The translations under genes and the position numbers were made by a program. A stretch of 64,000 bases of DNA from JBBECJ01 sp963763325. GTDB lineage: Bacteria; Chloroflexota; Chloroflexia; Thermomicrobiales; CFX8. The first letter of the stretch is position 1. Every line of letters starts with the position of its first letter. The stretch is from the NCBI GenBank assembly GCA_963763325.1, contig CAVXOL010000001.1, forward strand, positions 186,001 through 250,000, read 5' to 3'. This document shows positions 47,481-56,216 of this stretch, piece by piece. The notes beneath the pieces are model-generated. The model was not told the origin of the DNA, did not search any database, and saw only the letters and a list, made by a program, of their open reading frames with translations.

Positions 47481-48388
47481 ATGACCGACCACCAACCCGA
47501 TCACAGTGCAACCAGTGACCGGCTAATCCGCCTGCTGGCGATCGCGCGCGGGCTGGAGGACGAGGGGCAGTACAACGTCGCCAAGCTCTTCCGGGCAACG
47601 GCCTATGGCGAGGGCGTCCGGGCGACGATGGACCGGCCCCGCCCGAACAGTGGTCTCTACGAGGCGATGGAGGCGATGATCGCCGAGCTTGCGGACTCGG
47701 AGATCGGCGCGCCGGTCGAGGCGATGACGCAGGCGCTGGCGACGCTTCGGGCAGGCGGCTTCCCGACGCAAGAGGACATCCCGGCGACGTTCGCCTGCCG
47801 CCACTGTGGCCACATCATGCTCGGCGAGCCGCCGGAGGTCTGCCCGACCTGCCGCTCGCGACGGATGACGTTCCAGCCCTTCCCGCCGGTCTGGTACAGC
47901 GCCCCGATCTCGCGCGAGGACGTGCTGGCGGCGATGCAGACGAACCTGGACGACATCCGACGCATCAGCGATGGCGTCACCGAGGCGCAGGCCGACACGG
48001 GAGAGTGGCCGTTCCGGGCGATCCTCGCCCACCTGCTCGGCTCGGAAGCGTTACTGGTTGGTCGGGCCGTCCGAATGCTTGAAGAGGACGAGCCGCTGTT
48101 CGTCTCGGTCGATCCGAACGATATCGGCGCCGACGAGGAGGCGACGCCGCCGACTATCGCCAGGATGCTGGAGGATTCACCCAGGCGCGAGTGGCAACCA
48201 TCGCCCGCTTCAGCGCCCTCGAACCCGATGCCTGGCAGCGGGCCGGCACCCACCCAGAATTCGGCCGGATGACCGTCACCCAGCAACTCGCCTACCTCGT
48301 GAGGCATGAGCAGTGGCATCTGGCGGAGATGGAGGCGAGGGGTCGGGAATCGGGAATCGGGAACCGGGAATCGGGGAGATTCTGGTAA
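47481..48388 (+). CDS. DinB-family protein with zinc ribbon (frameshifted)
   Basis: About 300 residues. An N-terminal helical domain (NVAKLFRATAYGEGVRATM), a rubredoxin-like zinc ribbon (FACRHCGHIMLGEPPEVCPTC), then a DinB/YfiT-like four-helix domain (SREDVLAAMQTNLDDIRRIS, FRAILAHLLGSEALLVGRAV). One base is missing near 48177, joining EDFTQARVATIARFSALEPD to the end MTVTQQLAYLVRHEQWHLAE. The helix His residues suggest a metal site. The final residues (GRESGIGNRESG) come from the inverted repeat that overlaps the stop codon. DinB proteins act as thiol-dependent enzymes; this one's substrate is unknown. Confidence 0.72.
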
Positions 48389-48454
48389 CGACGCCAACGA
48401 TTCGTTACATCCAATCAAGTCAAGATTCCCGGTTCCCGATTCCCGAATCCCGAC
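48342..48454. repeat. long inverted repeat of GGGAATC/GGGAACC units
   Basis: Arms 48342-48372 and 48424-48454 pair at 30 of 31 positions around a 51-base spacer. Each arm consists of GGGAATC and GGGAACC units. The left arm encodes the last residues of the DinB protein; the right arm encodes the end of the Rieske protein on the opposite strand. Best example of the repeat family. Confidence 0.85.
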
Positions 48455-48751
48455 CTCAATCACGCCGTCCACGACCCGCACCGGATAGGTCGCGATCGGC
48501 TTTTCGGCGGGTGGGATCTCAACCTCTCCGCTACGGATGTCGAATACAGTGGCGTGGGCCGGGCATTCGATCTCGTAGCCGTCGAGCCGGCCACCGGAGA
48601 GGTAGTAGTCGTCGTGCGTGCAGATGTCGCAGATTGCGAAGAACTCGCCGTTGACATGACAGATGGCGATGGGATCATCGCCGACAAATACCTGTCGCAC
48701 CGCGCCGGGTGCGATCTCATCAGTTCGAGCGACCGGGACAAAACGTGCCAT
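48421..48751 (-). CDS. Rieske [2Fe-2S] ferredoxin-like protein
   Basis: About 102 core residues: MARFVPVARTDEIAPGAVRQ, then the cluster motif CTHDDYYLSGGRLDGYEIEC followed by PAH, and VDGVIEV. The CxH and CxxH ligands are all present, so it should carry a Rieske cluster, probably as an electron carrier for an oxygenase or reductase. From about residue 100 the sequence (GIRESGTGN) is the inverted repeat, and the frame stays open to 47657, antisense to the DinB gene. I therefore give the end as the end of the repeat arm. A lost stop codon or a sequence error there is likely. ATG at 48751. Confidence 0.75.
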
Positions 48752-48795
48752 GCATCCAGATCCTTGCTTCGTTCGTTGTCAGTGGTATGGGCATC

Positions 48796-48820
48796 GGCCA
48801 GTGCCTGACAGGCACTGGCC
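48796..48820. promoter_or_regulatory. 24-base dyad (12-base perfect arms)
   Basis: GGCCAGTGCCTG, a single A, then its exact complement. With a one-base centre it is a dyad rather than a hairpin loop, so an operator is more likely than a terminator. It stands about 45 bases upstream of the Rieske gene start. Confidence 0.55.
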
Positions 48821-48919
48821 CGCCTCATACGTGCGATAAGGATACGGCACAGGCCTTGCTGACAGGCCGCTGGTCGTTTCGGAGCCTGACCGGTCGTCAA
48901 CAATTGGCGGTCGCCGGGT

Positions 48920-48948
48920 TTGGCCAGACGATCCGACGCGGGTACAAT
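48920..48948 (+). promoter_or_regulatory. sigma70-like promoter
   Basis: TTGGCC (-35, 48920-48925), a 17-base spacer, then TACAAT (-10, 48943-48948). Best candidate promoter for the secreted protein gene at 49073. Confidence 0.5.
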
Positions 48949-49072
48949 GTCGATTCCCCCTACGGGCCAGGGTGGATCATCAATTGTGTTGTGACATATC
49001 AATACTGAAATACATCGTGGTAACCGTGTGGCTGCTGGGGTAGCATTGGCCACGCGGAGGGAAGGAAATCTT

Positions 49073-51340
49073 TTGAATCTTCTGCGACACGGTACGTCGC
49101 ACGGCGTGCTGCTCATGGTTGGTTTGCTCGTGCTACTGGCGGCGCCACTCAGCCTGCCGGTAAGCGCTCAGACCGACCCAGCCACCGAAGAACCCACCGA
49201 AACCGTTCCGATCGTCGCAATGCCGGAGCCAGATCCGAGAGTCACCGCCCTCTGGGACCAGACGGATGGCGCGCTGCTGCGTGGTGAGGTCGCCGGCACG
49301 CTCGTCTGGGGCGAGCAGCCAGTCGCGATTGCCACCGAGCACTACCGCGAGAGCACGACCGGTGTGCGCGAGATGGTCTACTATGACAAGGGTCGGCTCG
49401 ATATCCTGCATATGCCGGACGCCCAGGAAGACTCCGAGTGGTACGTCATCAGCGCCGCGCTCGTGCGCGAGATGCTGGCCGGCGAGGTCCAATTCGGTAG
49501 CGAGGAGAGCGTCGAGCGCGGCAAGGTGACGATCCCGATTGTCGGCGATCTGAACCAGCCTGAAGCGCTGACGTATGCGACACTCGCCCGCCTGGCCGCG
49601 ATCGAGGATCCGGAACCCGTCGCGCTCCTGCCGGACGCGATGTACGAGCTGGAGTACGGCAACGAGCCGAGCAACACGGTCGGGACGCCGATCACGGCCC
49701 TCGTCAGCGCGCGGGGAACCGTTGAACCGGACGGCGTGACCTACGCTGACCCTGCGACGGCCGTTACAGTCGGCGCCTATGACGACGTGACGAAGCGCAA
49801 CATCGCTGCGCCGTTCGTCAGTTGGGCTGAGAGCCTGCCGTATGCACCGCTCTACCTGCTCGGCCATCCACTCAGCGAGCCGTACTGGATCGACACTATC
49901 GTCGATGGTGTGCCGCAACAGGTGCTGTTCCAGGCGTTCGAGCGCCGAATCCTCACCTACACTCCGTCGAACGCCGAGGGAATGCGGGTCGAATCGACCG
50001 ATGTCGGACGCCACTACCGGCTCTGGCGCAACCTGGCCCAGCCGTCGAATGTGTCGCTCGTCCCGCTCGCCAGCAGCATCCCGTTCGGCGAGGAGATCGT
50101 CAACGCGGCGACGGCCAACCTGGTTGACCCGCATCTGCTGGCGGCCATCTCGCTGGCGGCTTCCGAGGGCGATCCGCTGGCAACGTTGCCGAATGGCGGG
50201 AAGGGCATCCTCGGTCTGCGGCCGGATGCCGCGATCGCGCTCGGTGTGACGCCCGACCCGCAGGTAGATATCGCCACCGATGGCTCAACGGGTAGTGAGG
50301 AGACAACCCCCGCTCCCGCGACCGAGGTGCAGGTCACGACCGATGACGTCCCATCTGATACGGCGATCATGCCGGGTGGGATCGTGATGGCGCCGCGCTG
50401 GGTCAGCGATGTGATGGCCGATCCAGCCCACAACGCCGCCTACGCCGCGCGTGAGGTCGCCCGCTGGGCGCCGGAATCGCTCGACTTTGCCACGATCGCG
50501 GCCGACTACTACAGCGGCGGCCAGTCCGTTGCGGATGTGGCGGCACAGCAGGCATTCGTCGATCGTGTCGTTGAGATCCATGCCCAATTGACCGAGCAGT
50601 TCCCACCCAACATCCTGCCGCAAATGGGTGAGGTCGATGGCCAGCTGCTCGGCACCGGCCACGCCGCCTACTACTCGCCCAGCTACGACGTTCCCTGGTG
50701 GGAGCGGACGCTGTTGCTCTACGAGACCTGGAATGTGATCAAGCCAGGCTGGGTGAACGACCCGAACGGCTACTACTGCGTCCGCCCCGGCTATGTCCCC
50801 GGCCACCGGCTGCAGTTGGTCGCCAACGGTGTCACTGTCACCTGCACGATCGGAGACATGGTCGCCGACCCGCACCTGTCGTCCTGGCTGGCACACTGGG
50901 TGATCGAGATGAATTACCCGCTCTTCGAGGCGCTGGGGCTGGACCGCAACAACACGGTCGAGGTCTATCACATCGAAGCCGAGCCGGTTCCGCCAGTTCC
51001 GGAGCCACCGGTCGAGCCAACGCCGGAACCAACACCGGAACCGACGCCATCACCGGAGCCGGGTGAAACGCCGACGCCAGAGCCGAGTCCGTCGCCGACA
51101 CCGGAACCAACCGGAACGCCGGAGCCGACGCCGACTCCGTCGCCAACACCTGCGCCAACAGGCACGCCGGTACCATCGCCAACGCCTGTGCCGACCGAGA
51201 CACCGGCGCCAACCAACACGCCGGTACCGACACCGACGCCAACGCCGGACGCATCGACCGCAACGCCGACGGGAACCCCGTCGGGTAGCACGAACCCCGG
51301 AGTCTTTGTACCGACAGCAACACCGACCGAGGATAGTTAA
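49073..51340 (+). CDS. secreted protein with Chloroflexota-type N-domain and P/T-rich tail
   Basis: About 755 residues starting at TTG (RBS GGAGGGAAGGA) with a clear signal peptide (GVLLMVGLLVLLAAPLSLPVSA). The N-domain (ALWDQTDGALLRGEVAGTLV, EMVYYDKGRLDILHMPDA, FERRILTYTPSNAEGMRVES) is paralogous to the 24763-26568 protein. A middle part (IVNAATANLVDPHLLAAISL) hints at a degenerate lysozyme-like fold, and a later part (GTGHAAYYSPSYDVPWW to NTVEVYHIEAE) resembles a double-psi beta barrel such as RlpA or 3D. The tail is a Pro/Thr/Glu repeat of the PEPTP kind, probably a cell-wall spacer. Function unknown; wall-associated role inferred. Confidence 0.78.
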   Translation: MNLLRHGTSHGVLLMVGLLVLLAAPLSLPVSAQTDPATEEPTETVPIVAMPEPDPRVTALWDQTDGALLRGEVAGTLVWGEQPVAIATEHYRESTTGVREMVYYDKGRLDILHMPDAQEDSEWYVISAALVREMLAGEVQFGSEESVERGKVTIPIVGDLNQPEALTYATLARLAAIEDPEPVALLPDAMYELEYGNEPSNTVGTPITALVSARGTVEPDGVTYADPATAVTVGAYDDVTKRNIAAPFVSWAESLPYAPLYLLGHPLSEPYWIDTIVDGVPQQVLFQAFERRILTYTPSNAEGMRVESTDVGRHYRLWRNLAQPSNVSLVPLASSIPFGEEIVNAATANLVDPHLLAAISLAASEGDPLATLPNGGKGILGLRPDAAIALGVTPDPQVDIATDGSTGSEETTPAPATEVQVTTDDVPSDTAIMPGGIVMAPRWVSDVMADPAHNAAYAAREVARWAPESLDFATIAADYYSGGQSVADVAAQQAFVDRVVEIHAQLTEQFPPNILPQMGEVDGQLLGTGHAAYYSPSYDVPWWERTLLLYETWNVIKPGWVNDPNGYYCVRPGYVPGHRLQLVANGVTVTCTIGDMVADPHLSSWLAHWVIEMNYPLFEALGLDRNNTVEVYHIEAEPVPPVPEPPVEPTPEPTPEPTPSPEPGETPTPEPSPSPTPEPTGTPEPTPTPSPTPAPTGTPVPSPTPVPTETPAPTNTPVPTPTPTPDASTATPTGTPSGSTNPGVFVPTATPTEDS

Positions 51341-51356
51341 GCCCAACGGTTCGTCA

Positions 51357-51390
51357 CAACGCCGCGGCTGTCCGAACAGCCGCGGCGTTG
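51357..51390 (+). terminator. perfect 15-base hairpin
   Basis: CAACGCCGCGGCTGT, loop CCGA, then the exact complement, 17 bases after the stop of the secreted-protein gene. Confidence 0.85.
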
Positions 51391-51499
51391 CGTATCGACA
51401 CCACCTCCCAGCGTCAGCGTGCGCTGACTCGTGAGCGGCTGATGTGATTAACTCGTCAGCCGGCCCGTTTCGAAACGTCCACATTATGGCGGAGACATC

Positions 51500-52780
51500 G
51501 TGTTCGATCTGCTCCGACAGCGTGACTTTGGCCTGCTCTGGCTGGCAGGGCTGATCTCGTTCGCGGGCAATGCCGCGTTGAGCATCGCCCTGCCGCTGCA
51601 CGTCTACCGGCTGACGGACTCGACATTGGCGACGGCAGCCGTCAGTGCCGCCAACCTGCTGCCGAGGGTCCTGATGGGGTCAGTCGCCGGGGTGTTCGTC
51701 GACCGCTGGGACCGCAAGCGGACGATGGTTGTCGTCGATCTGGCCCGCGCGGGCGCGCTGCTGCTGATCCTGCTCGCTCCTGACCAACTCCCGGTCCTCT
51801 TTGCCGTCGGAGCGATCCTCGGCACCCTCAGCCAGTTCTTCATCCCGGCCGAAGGTGCGCTGCTGCCGCGACTGGTCGGGCAGGACCGCCTCGTGACGGC
51901 CAACGCGCTCAATGCGCTCAACAACAATGTCGGAATGCTCGTCGGCCCGGCCATGGGAGCGCTGCTCTACGCGACGATCGGCATCGGAGGGACAGTCGTC
52001 GTCGATGCCGTTACCTTCGTTGTCTCAGCCTCCCTCATCAGCCTCATCGCCAGCGACGCGAGGCCAGAAGTCTCTGGCACGACATCGCCGGGACGCAGAG
52101 CATGGGGCAGGATGGCGAATGACTGGCGCGCCGGGGTGGCCGTCGTTCGCGCAAACTTGTCCCTGCGAGTCCTCTTCGCATCGTCGGTGCTGTCCCATGT
52201 GGCGGATGGGATCTTCATCGTGCTCGGCCTGTCGCCGCTGGTCCTCGACGTGCTTGGCGGCACGCCGGCGCAGGTCGGCTGGGTTGCGTCCGCCCAGGCC
52301 ATCGGTGGGTTGACGGCCGGACTGGTCGTTGTCCGGATCGGACATCGGATGACACGACGCTGGCTGTACGGCGGCGGCGCGGTCGGGATCGGGATCGCCG
52401 ATCTTGGCTGCGCGAACGCGACGCTGATTGCTTCACCCGGCACGGCTGCAGTCGGTGTCGCGATGGGCTGGATGGTGCTGGCGGGCGCTCCGGTCACGAC
52501 CTACATGGCGGGGCAGTACTCCATCGTCCAGTCGCAGGCAGCTGACGCCTTCCGGGGGCGAGTCTTCGGTGCCCTTGGCTCGGTCAACGGGATCGCCGTC
52601 CTTGCCGGCGTTGCCCTCGGTGGCGTCCTCGGCGACCGCATCGGCATCGTCGCGGTACTGAGCGCTGGAGCACTACTGCGGATGCTTGGCGGGGCCGTCG
52701 CGCTCATCCTGCTGCCACGTGACGAGCGCGAATTGACTACCGCTCCTGATGCTGAACGTGCTCCCCTCGCCAGTACGTGA
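51500..52780 (+). CDS. MFS transporter (DHA3-like)
   Basis: A 426-residue protein with about 12 hydrophobic segments, of the drug-efflux DHA3 type. First helices FDLLRQRDFGLLWLAGLISFAG and the loop VAGVFVDRWDRKRTMVVVD with the conserved DRxDRK motif A; GALLYATIGIGGTVVVDAVT and VLSHVADGIFIVLGLSPLVLD follow. GTG at 51500 has GGAGAC before it. The substrate is unknown. Its stop directly abuts the stop of the convergent amidase gene. Confidence 0.85.
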   Translation: MFDLLRQRDFGLLWLAGLISFAGNAALSIALPLHVYRLTDSTLATAAVSAANLLPRVLMGSVAGVFVDRWDRKRTMVVVDLARAGALLLILLAPDQLPVLFAVGAILGTLSQFFIPAEGALLPRLVGQDRLVTANALNALNNNVGMLVGPAMGALLYATIGIGGTVVVDAVTFVVSASLISLIASDARPEVSGTTSPGRRAWGRMANDWRAGVAVVRANLSLRVLFASSVLSHVADGIFIVLGLSPLVLDVLGGTPAQVGWVASAQAIGGLTAGLVVVRIGHRMTRRWLYGGGAVGIGIADLGCANATLIASPGTAAVGVAMGWMVLAGAPVTTYMAGQYSIVQSQAADAFRGRVFGALGSVNGIAVLAGVALGGVLGDRIGIVAVLSAGALLRMLGGAVALILLPRDERELTTAPDAERAPLAST

Positions 52781-54196
52781 TCAGTCCCGAGGATCAATCG
52801 GCGCCTGTTGCCCGAGGTGCGTCTCGACGATCTCGCCGGCGTCGAGGCAGATGTCCTCACGGAAGCGCCGTGAGACAATCTGGACGCCCATCGGCAGGCC
52901 ATTGACCGGGTTCGTCGGAACGGCAAGGCCAGGCAGGCCGAGCACCGGCAGCACCAGTTGGAAGCGCAAAGCGTCCAGCGTCCGTGCTGCGCCAGCCGTG
53001 TCCTGGACATCAATCCCAACCGGGAGCGCGATCTCGGCGCAGGACGGCATGATGATGACCGGGTAGGTCTCCATGAAGACGTTCCACTCGCGCAGCAGCG
53101 TGTCCCGCTCGGCAAGGGCCGCGAGGTAGGTTGGCAGGTCGGCGCTGCCTTTGATCTCGAACCAGGCTTCGATGAACCGCTCGATGCCAGGATCGCCGGC
53201 GTCCTTGAGCAGCGGGCGCAGCGAGTAGTTGATATCCGTCAGCCCGATCGGGTGCCAGATCTCGGCGACCCGCGCCAAATGCGGCGGCGTGATCTCCTCC
53301 ACCTGATAGCCTGCCGCTGTCAGACAGGCACCGGCCTCGCGAACTGCCGCGATGGTTGCCGGGTCGATAGCGATCCCCTCAACCTCCGTCACCAGCGCAA
53401 CACGGATCGGCCGGGGCAGCGGCTCCCCGACAAGCGGCGCGGGAGTCCACCATGTGTCGCGAACATCGCGCACCGCCATCGCCGAGAGCGCCAGCCGCGC
53501 ATCGCGGACGCTGCGCGTCAGCGGCCCTTGGACGGCCATCAACTGGCTCGACATCCGGCGTGGAGTAGACGCAGCCGACGGATTGAGGGCCGCGACGCGC
53601 CCGAGGCTGGGACGCAGCCCGACGATGCCGTTGCAGTAGGCCGGCCAGCGGACCGAGCCGCCGATGTCGTTGCCCTGCGCGATAACGCCAATCCCGGCCG
53701 CGATCGACGATCCTGCGCCGCCACTGGAACCGCCACAGGTGACGCCGGGGTCCCACGGATTCAGCGTCAGGCCGTGGAGGGCGTTGTCGGTCATCCCGCG
53801 CATCGAGAAGCCGGGCGCGTTGGTCCGTCCGATGACGATCGCCCCGGCACGGCGCAGGCTGCCGACCTGAACGCTGTCCTCCTCCGCGAGCAGATCCTTG
53901 AGCTTCGGAATGCCGTTGTCGGTCGGGAGTCCAGCCTGATCGGAGTTGATCTTGGTCGTCACCGGCAGGCCGTGCAGCGGCCCGAGCGGCTTCCCGGCCA
54001 GCCTCGCCCGATCGGCGGCATCCGCCTCGGCCAGCGCCTGCTCGTGCAGGAAGGGCTGGACAACCGCGTTGAGGCGCGGGTTGACGGCATCGAGCCGCGC
54101 CAGATGCGCTTCAACCGCCTCTCGCGCCGAAACCTTCCCTGCTCTGATCATCTCTGCCAGCGCGACGGCGTCCAGCCGCCACAAATCGTCAGCCAT
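52781..54196 (-). CDS. amidase (amidase-signature family)
   Basis: A 471-residue amidase-signature hydrolase. The catalytic Lys lies in GLPVTTKINSDQAGLP, and the Ser-cis-Ser pair in CGGSSGGAGSSIAAGIGV with GNDIGGSVRWPAYCNGI, all canonical. Length is normal. It may hydrolyse aliphatic or aryl amides, or be a GatA-like enzyme; without gatB/C nearby an isolated amidase is more likely. Next upstream on the same strand is the dipeptidase gene, with a 34-base gap, so the two may be co-transcribed. Confidence 0.9.
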   Translation of the reverse strand: MADDLWRLDAVALAEMIRAGKVSAREAVEAHLARLDAVNPRLNAVVQPFLHEQALAEADAADRARLAGKPLGPLHGLPVTTKINSDQAGLPTDNGIPKLKDLLAEEDSVQVGSLRRAGAIVIGRTNAPGFSMRGMTDNALHGLTLNPWDPGVTCGGSSGGAGSSIAAGIGVIAQGNDIGGSVRWPAYCNGIVGLRPSLGRVAALNPSAASTPRRMSSQLMAVQGPLTRSVRDARLALSAMAVRDVRDTWWTPAPLVGEPLPRPIRVALVTEVEGIAIDPATIAAVREAGACLTAAGYQVEEITPPHLARVAEIWHPIGLTDINYSLRPLLKDAGDPGIERFIEAWFEIKGSADLPTYLAALAERDTLLREWNVFMETYPVIIMPSCAEIALPVGIDVQDTAGAARTLDALRFQLVLPVLGLPGLAVPTNPVNGLPMGVQIVSRRFREDICLDAGEIVETHLGQQAPIDPRD

Positions 54197-54230
54197 TTGC
54201 CCTCCTTGCGTCTACACACCCAAGGTCACG

Positions 54231-55389
54231 TCACGCTTCGGTCGCGCGACGAAAGAAGCGCAGGAAGTTGCCGCCGAGAATGCCGCGCACCTCGTCTTCG
54301 CTGTATCCCCGCGAGACCAGTCCCGCGGTGATCTTGCTCCACTCGGTGTAGGCCGTCATCGTCCCGAACGGGACGCCGAACTGGAGGCCGTGCTCCTCGC
54401 GGAAGCCGCGCCGCATGAACTCGGCCCGGACGCCATCGCGCAGGACACCGCGGCACATCGGCGCTCCAGGCGCCCCAGTCGGTGCCGATCCCAACCCGCT
54501 GGATGCCGACGATCCCGGCCGCGTGCTCGATGTGGTCGAGCATCGTCTCGATGCCGGAGCTGCCGTCGCGGCTGAAGAAGAACGGGACGCCGTAGATGCC
54601 GACGTAGCCGTCGCGCTCGGCCAGCGCACGCAACTGGTCGTCGGTCTTGGCGCGTGGATGCTCGTAGAGCGCGCGACAGCCGGTGTGGGAGAAGGCGACC
54701 GGCCGCTCGGAGACGGCCAGTGCGTCCATCGTCGTCCCGTCGCCGCAGTGCGAGACATCGACGACGATGCCGAGCTCGTTCATCCGCCTGACGGCCTGGA
54801 CACCGAGCTGGGTCAGACCGCCCTGGACCCGCTCGGTGCAGCCGTCGCCCCAGAGATTCCGGCTGTTGTAGGTGAGCTGGATCATCCGGACCCCGAAGTC
54901 ATACAGCGTGTCGAGATAGGTCAGATCGCTGCCGATCAGGTCGGTTTCCTGGAGGGCGAAGAGGACACCGAGCTTGCCCTCTGCATGCGCGCGCTCGAAG
55001 TCATCGGCGCTCAGCACCTGCATGAGATAGTTCGCGACCTGGAAGCGCCGCAGCCGCCGGCCAATGTCGCGGACGACCGCCTCGCGCTGTGACAGTCGCG
55101 GATCGAGTCCACCGAGCGTCAGCGCGACGACGCTGACACCTGCTTCGCGCCAGTAGCTGGCAATTCGCTCGTGCTCCTCCGGGTCGCGGGCCATCTCGCG
55201 CGTCCGCCGGGCATGGATGCGATCGATGACCGTGCCGGACGGCTCTCCCGCTGCCAGCCACTCGGCCGTCAGCCGCTCCTCCTCCGGCGTCATGACGATC
55301 GGCTCGCTCCTCGGGAAATAGTCGAATACAAACGACTCGCGATGCAGCCGCTCCGCCCGCTCACGCTGCTCTGTTGATAGCTCAATCAT
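54231..55389 (-). CDS. membrane dipeptidase family M19 (frameshifted near the end)
   Basis: About 385 residues of the renal-dipeptidase family. N-terminal RERAERLHRESFVFDYFP, then FALQETDLIGSDLTYLDTLY, VDVSHCGDGTTMDALAVS (metal His), VAFSHTGCRALYEHPRAKTD, VGIGTDWGAWSADVPR. One base is extra near 54455; removing it joins to LRDGVRAEFMRRGFREEHG and the end NFLRFFRRATEA. The Asp of the usual N-terminal HxD is seen only as FDYF, so the second metal site may be altered. ATG at 55389 follows GGAGGGG. It may also hydrolyse lactones or D-peptides. Confidence 0.82.
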
Positions 55390-55570
55390 GGTGCGCCCCT
55401 CCGCCTCATCCGATGCGCACCATCGTAACCGGATGCTTGGCGAGTTGCCATCCACACACGCCGACCACAGATGGCTTTGGCGTCCTTCCAAACAAATCGT
55501 GCCTGTGCGATGATGCGGGCTGTGCATCCTGAAACGGTTCGGGTGAGGTCGAGCAGCGATTGGGTTTCGA

Positions 55571-55888
55571 ATGGGGGAAAAGGACTTCTTCATGTATTTC
55601 GATGAGGAGAACCGGCTGCGCGAAAGGATCAAGACTGATCGGGGTAAGATCATGGACTTCGTCGTGCAGTACGAACTCGTCATAGACGATGCCTTCGTAC
55701 CGGTTGTACGCTATGATGCGAGTCACGGCCATGGACACCGGGATCTGCTCGACTCACGCGGACAGGTCGTTGAAAAGTACTGGCTACCGAGCTATTTCGA
55801 TCATAATCAGTCCTTCACTTACGCCGAAGCCGAAGTACGTGCTAACTGGCCACGATACCGCGAGCGTTTTTTGGAGAGGTACACATGA
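55571..55888 (+). CDS. DUF7718-like small protein
   Basis: A 105-residue protein: MYFDEENRLRERIKTDRGKI, then FVVQYELVIDDAFVPVVRYD, ASHGHGHRDLLD and SFTYAEAEVRANWPRYRERF. I tentatively match it to DUF7718-type proteins of unknown function. Either ATG 55571 or ATG 55592 (with AAGGA upstream) may be the start. The following gene overlaps its last 4 bases, an arrangement common in toxin-antitoxin pairs. Confidence 0.6.
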   Translation: MGEKDFFMYFDEENRLRERIKTDRGKIMDFVVQYELVIDDAFVPVVRYDASHGHGHRDLLDSRGQVVEKYWLPSYFDHNQSFTYAEAEVRANWPRYRERFLERYT

Positions 55889-56127
55889 GTAGCACGTCAT
55901 CGACCAGCATGATAGACCGAAACATTCATGCAGCGTTCGAGCTTGCAAAGCAGATCGTTGACGATCCGAGCATTCTCGACAATATCCCCGATGGAGCGTC
56001 TATCGTATTCATTCCCAGGGACGATCCGGAAGCTGCTGCGTCGAATCTTCAGCTTGGCATCAAGATCCTTCAATCCGGAGAAGATGTGTACTTCCGGCAC
56101 GTCGAGACGATGGATATCCCCGACTGA
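55885..56127 (+). CDS. DUF5647-like small protein
   Basis: An 80-residue protein: IDRNIHAAFELAKQIVDDPS, ILDNIPDGASIVFIPRDDPE, AASNLQLGIKILQSGEDVYF. Its pattern of NPxxxxxIPDGAxIVFLPxxDPE resembles DUF5647. Starts with ATG overlapping the previous stop by four bases. Together with the preceding gene it forms a closed two-gene unit; role unknown. Confidence 0.6.
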   Translation: MSSTSSTSMIDRNIHAAFELAKQIVDDPSILDNIPDGASIVFIPRDDPEAAASNLQLGIKILQSGEDVYFRHVETMDIPD

Positions 56128-56216
56128 ACCTTCCCTGACACTCGTGGCACACTGAGCAAGGTATGGCTCCGTTGTGGAGCGCCGATCTGCCGTGACCTGC
56201 CGTGGGTGTGATCGCG

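Larger units (their letters stand above)
48752..49072. other. divergent intergenic region
   Basis: About 320 bases between the Rieske gene and the secreted-protein gene. It holds a long palindrome (48796-48820) and one good promoter (48920-48948). I see no gene here. Confidence 0.5.

Noticed and set aside
47657..48420. C-terminal extension of the Rieske protein by about 250 residues
   Set aside because: It begins inside the inverted repeat and runs antisense to the DinB gene; no domain is visible, so a lost stop codon or sequence error is more likely.
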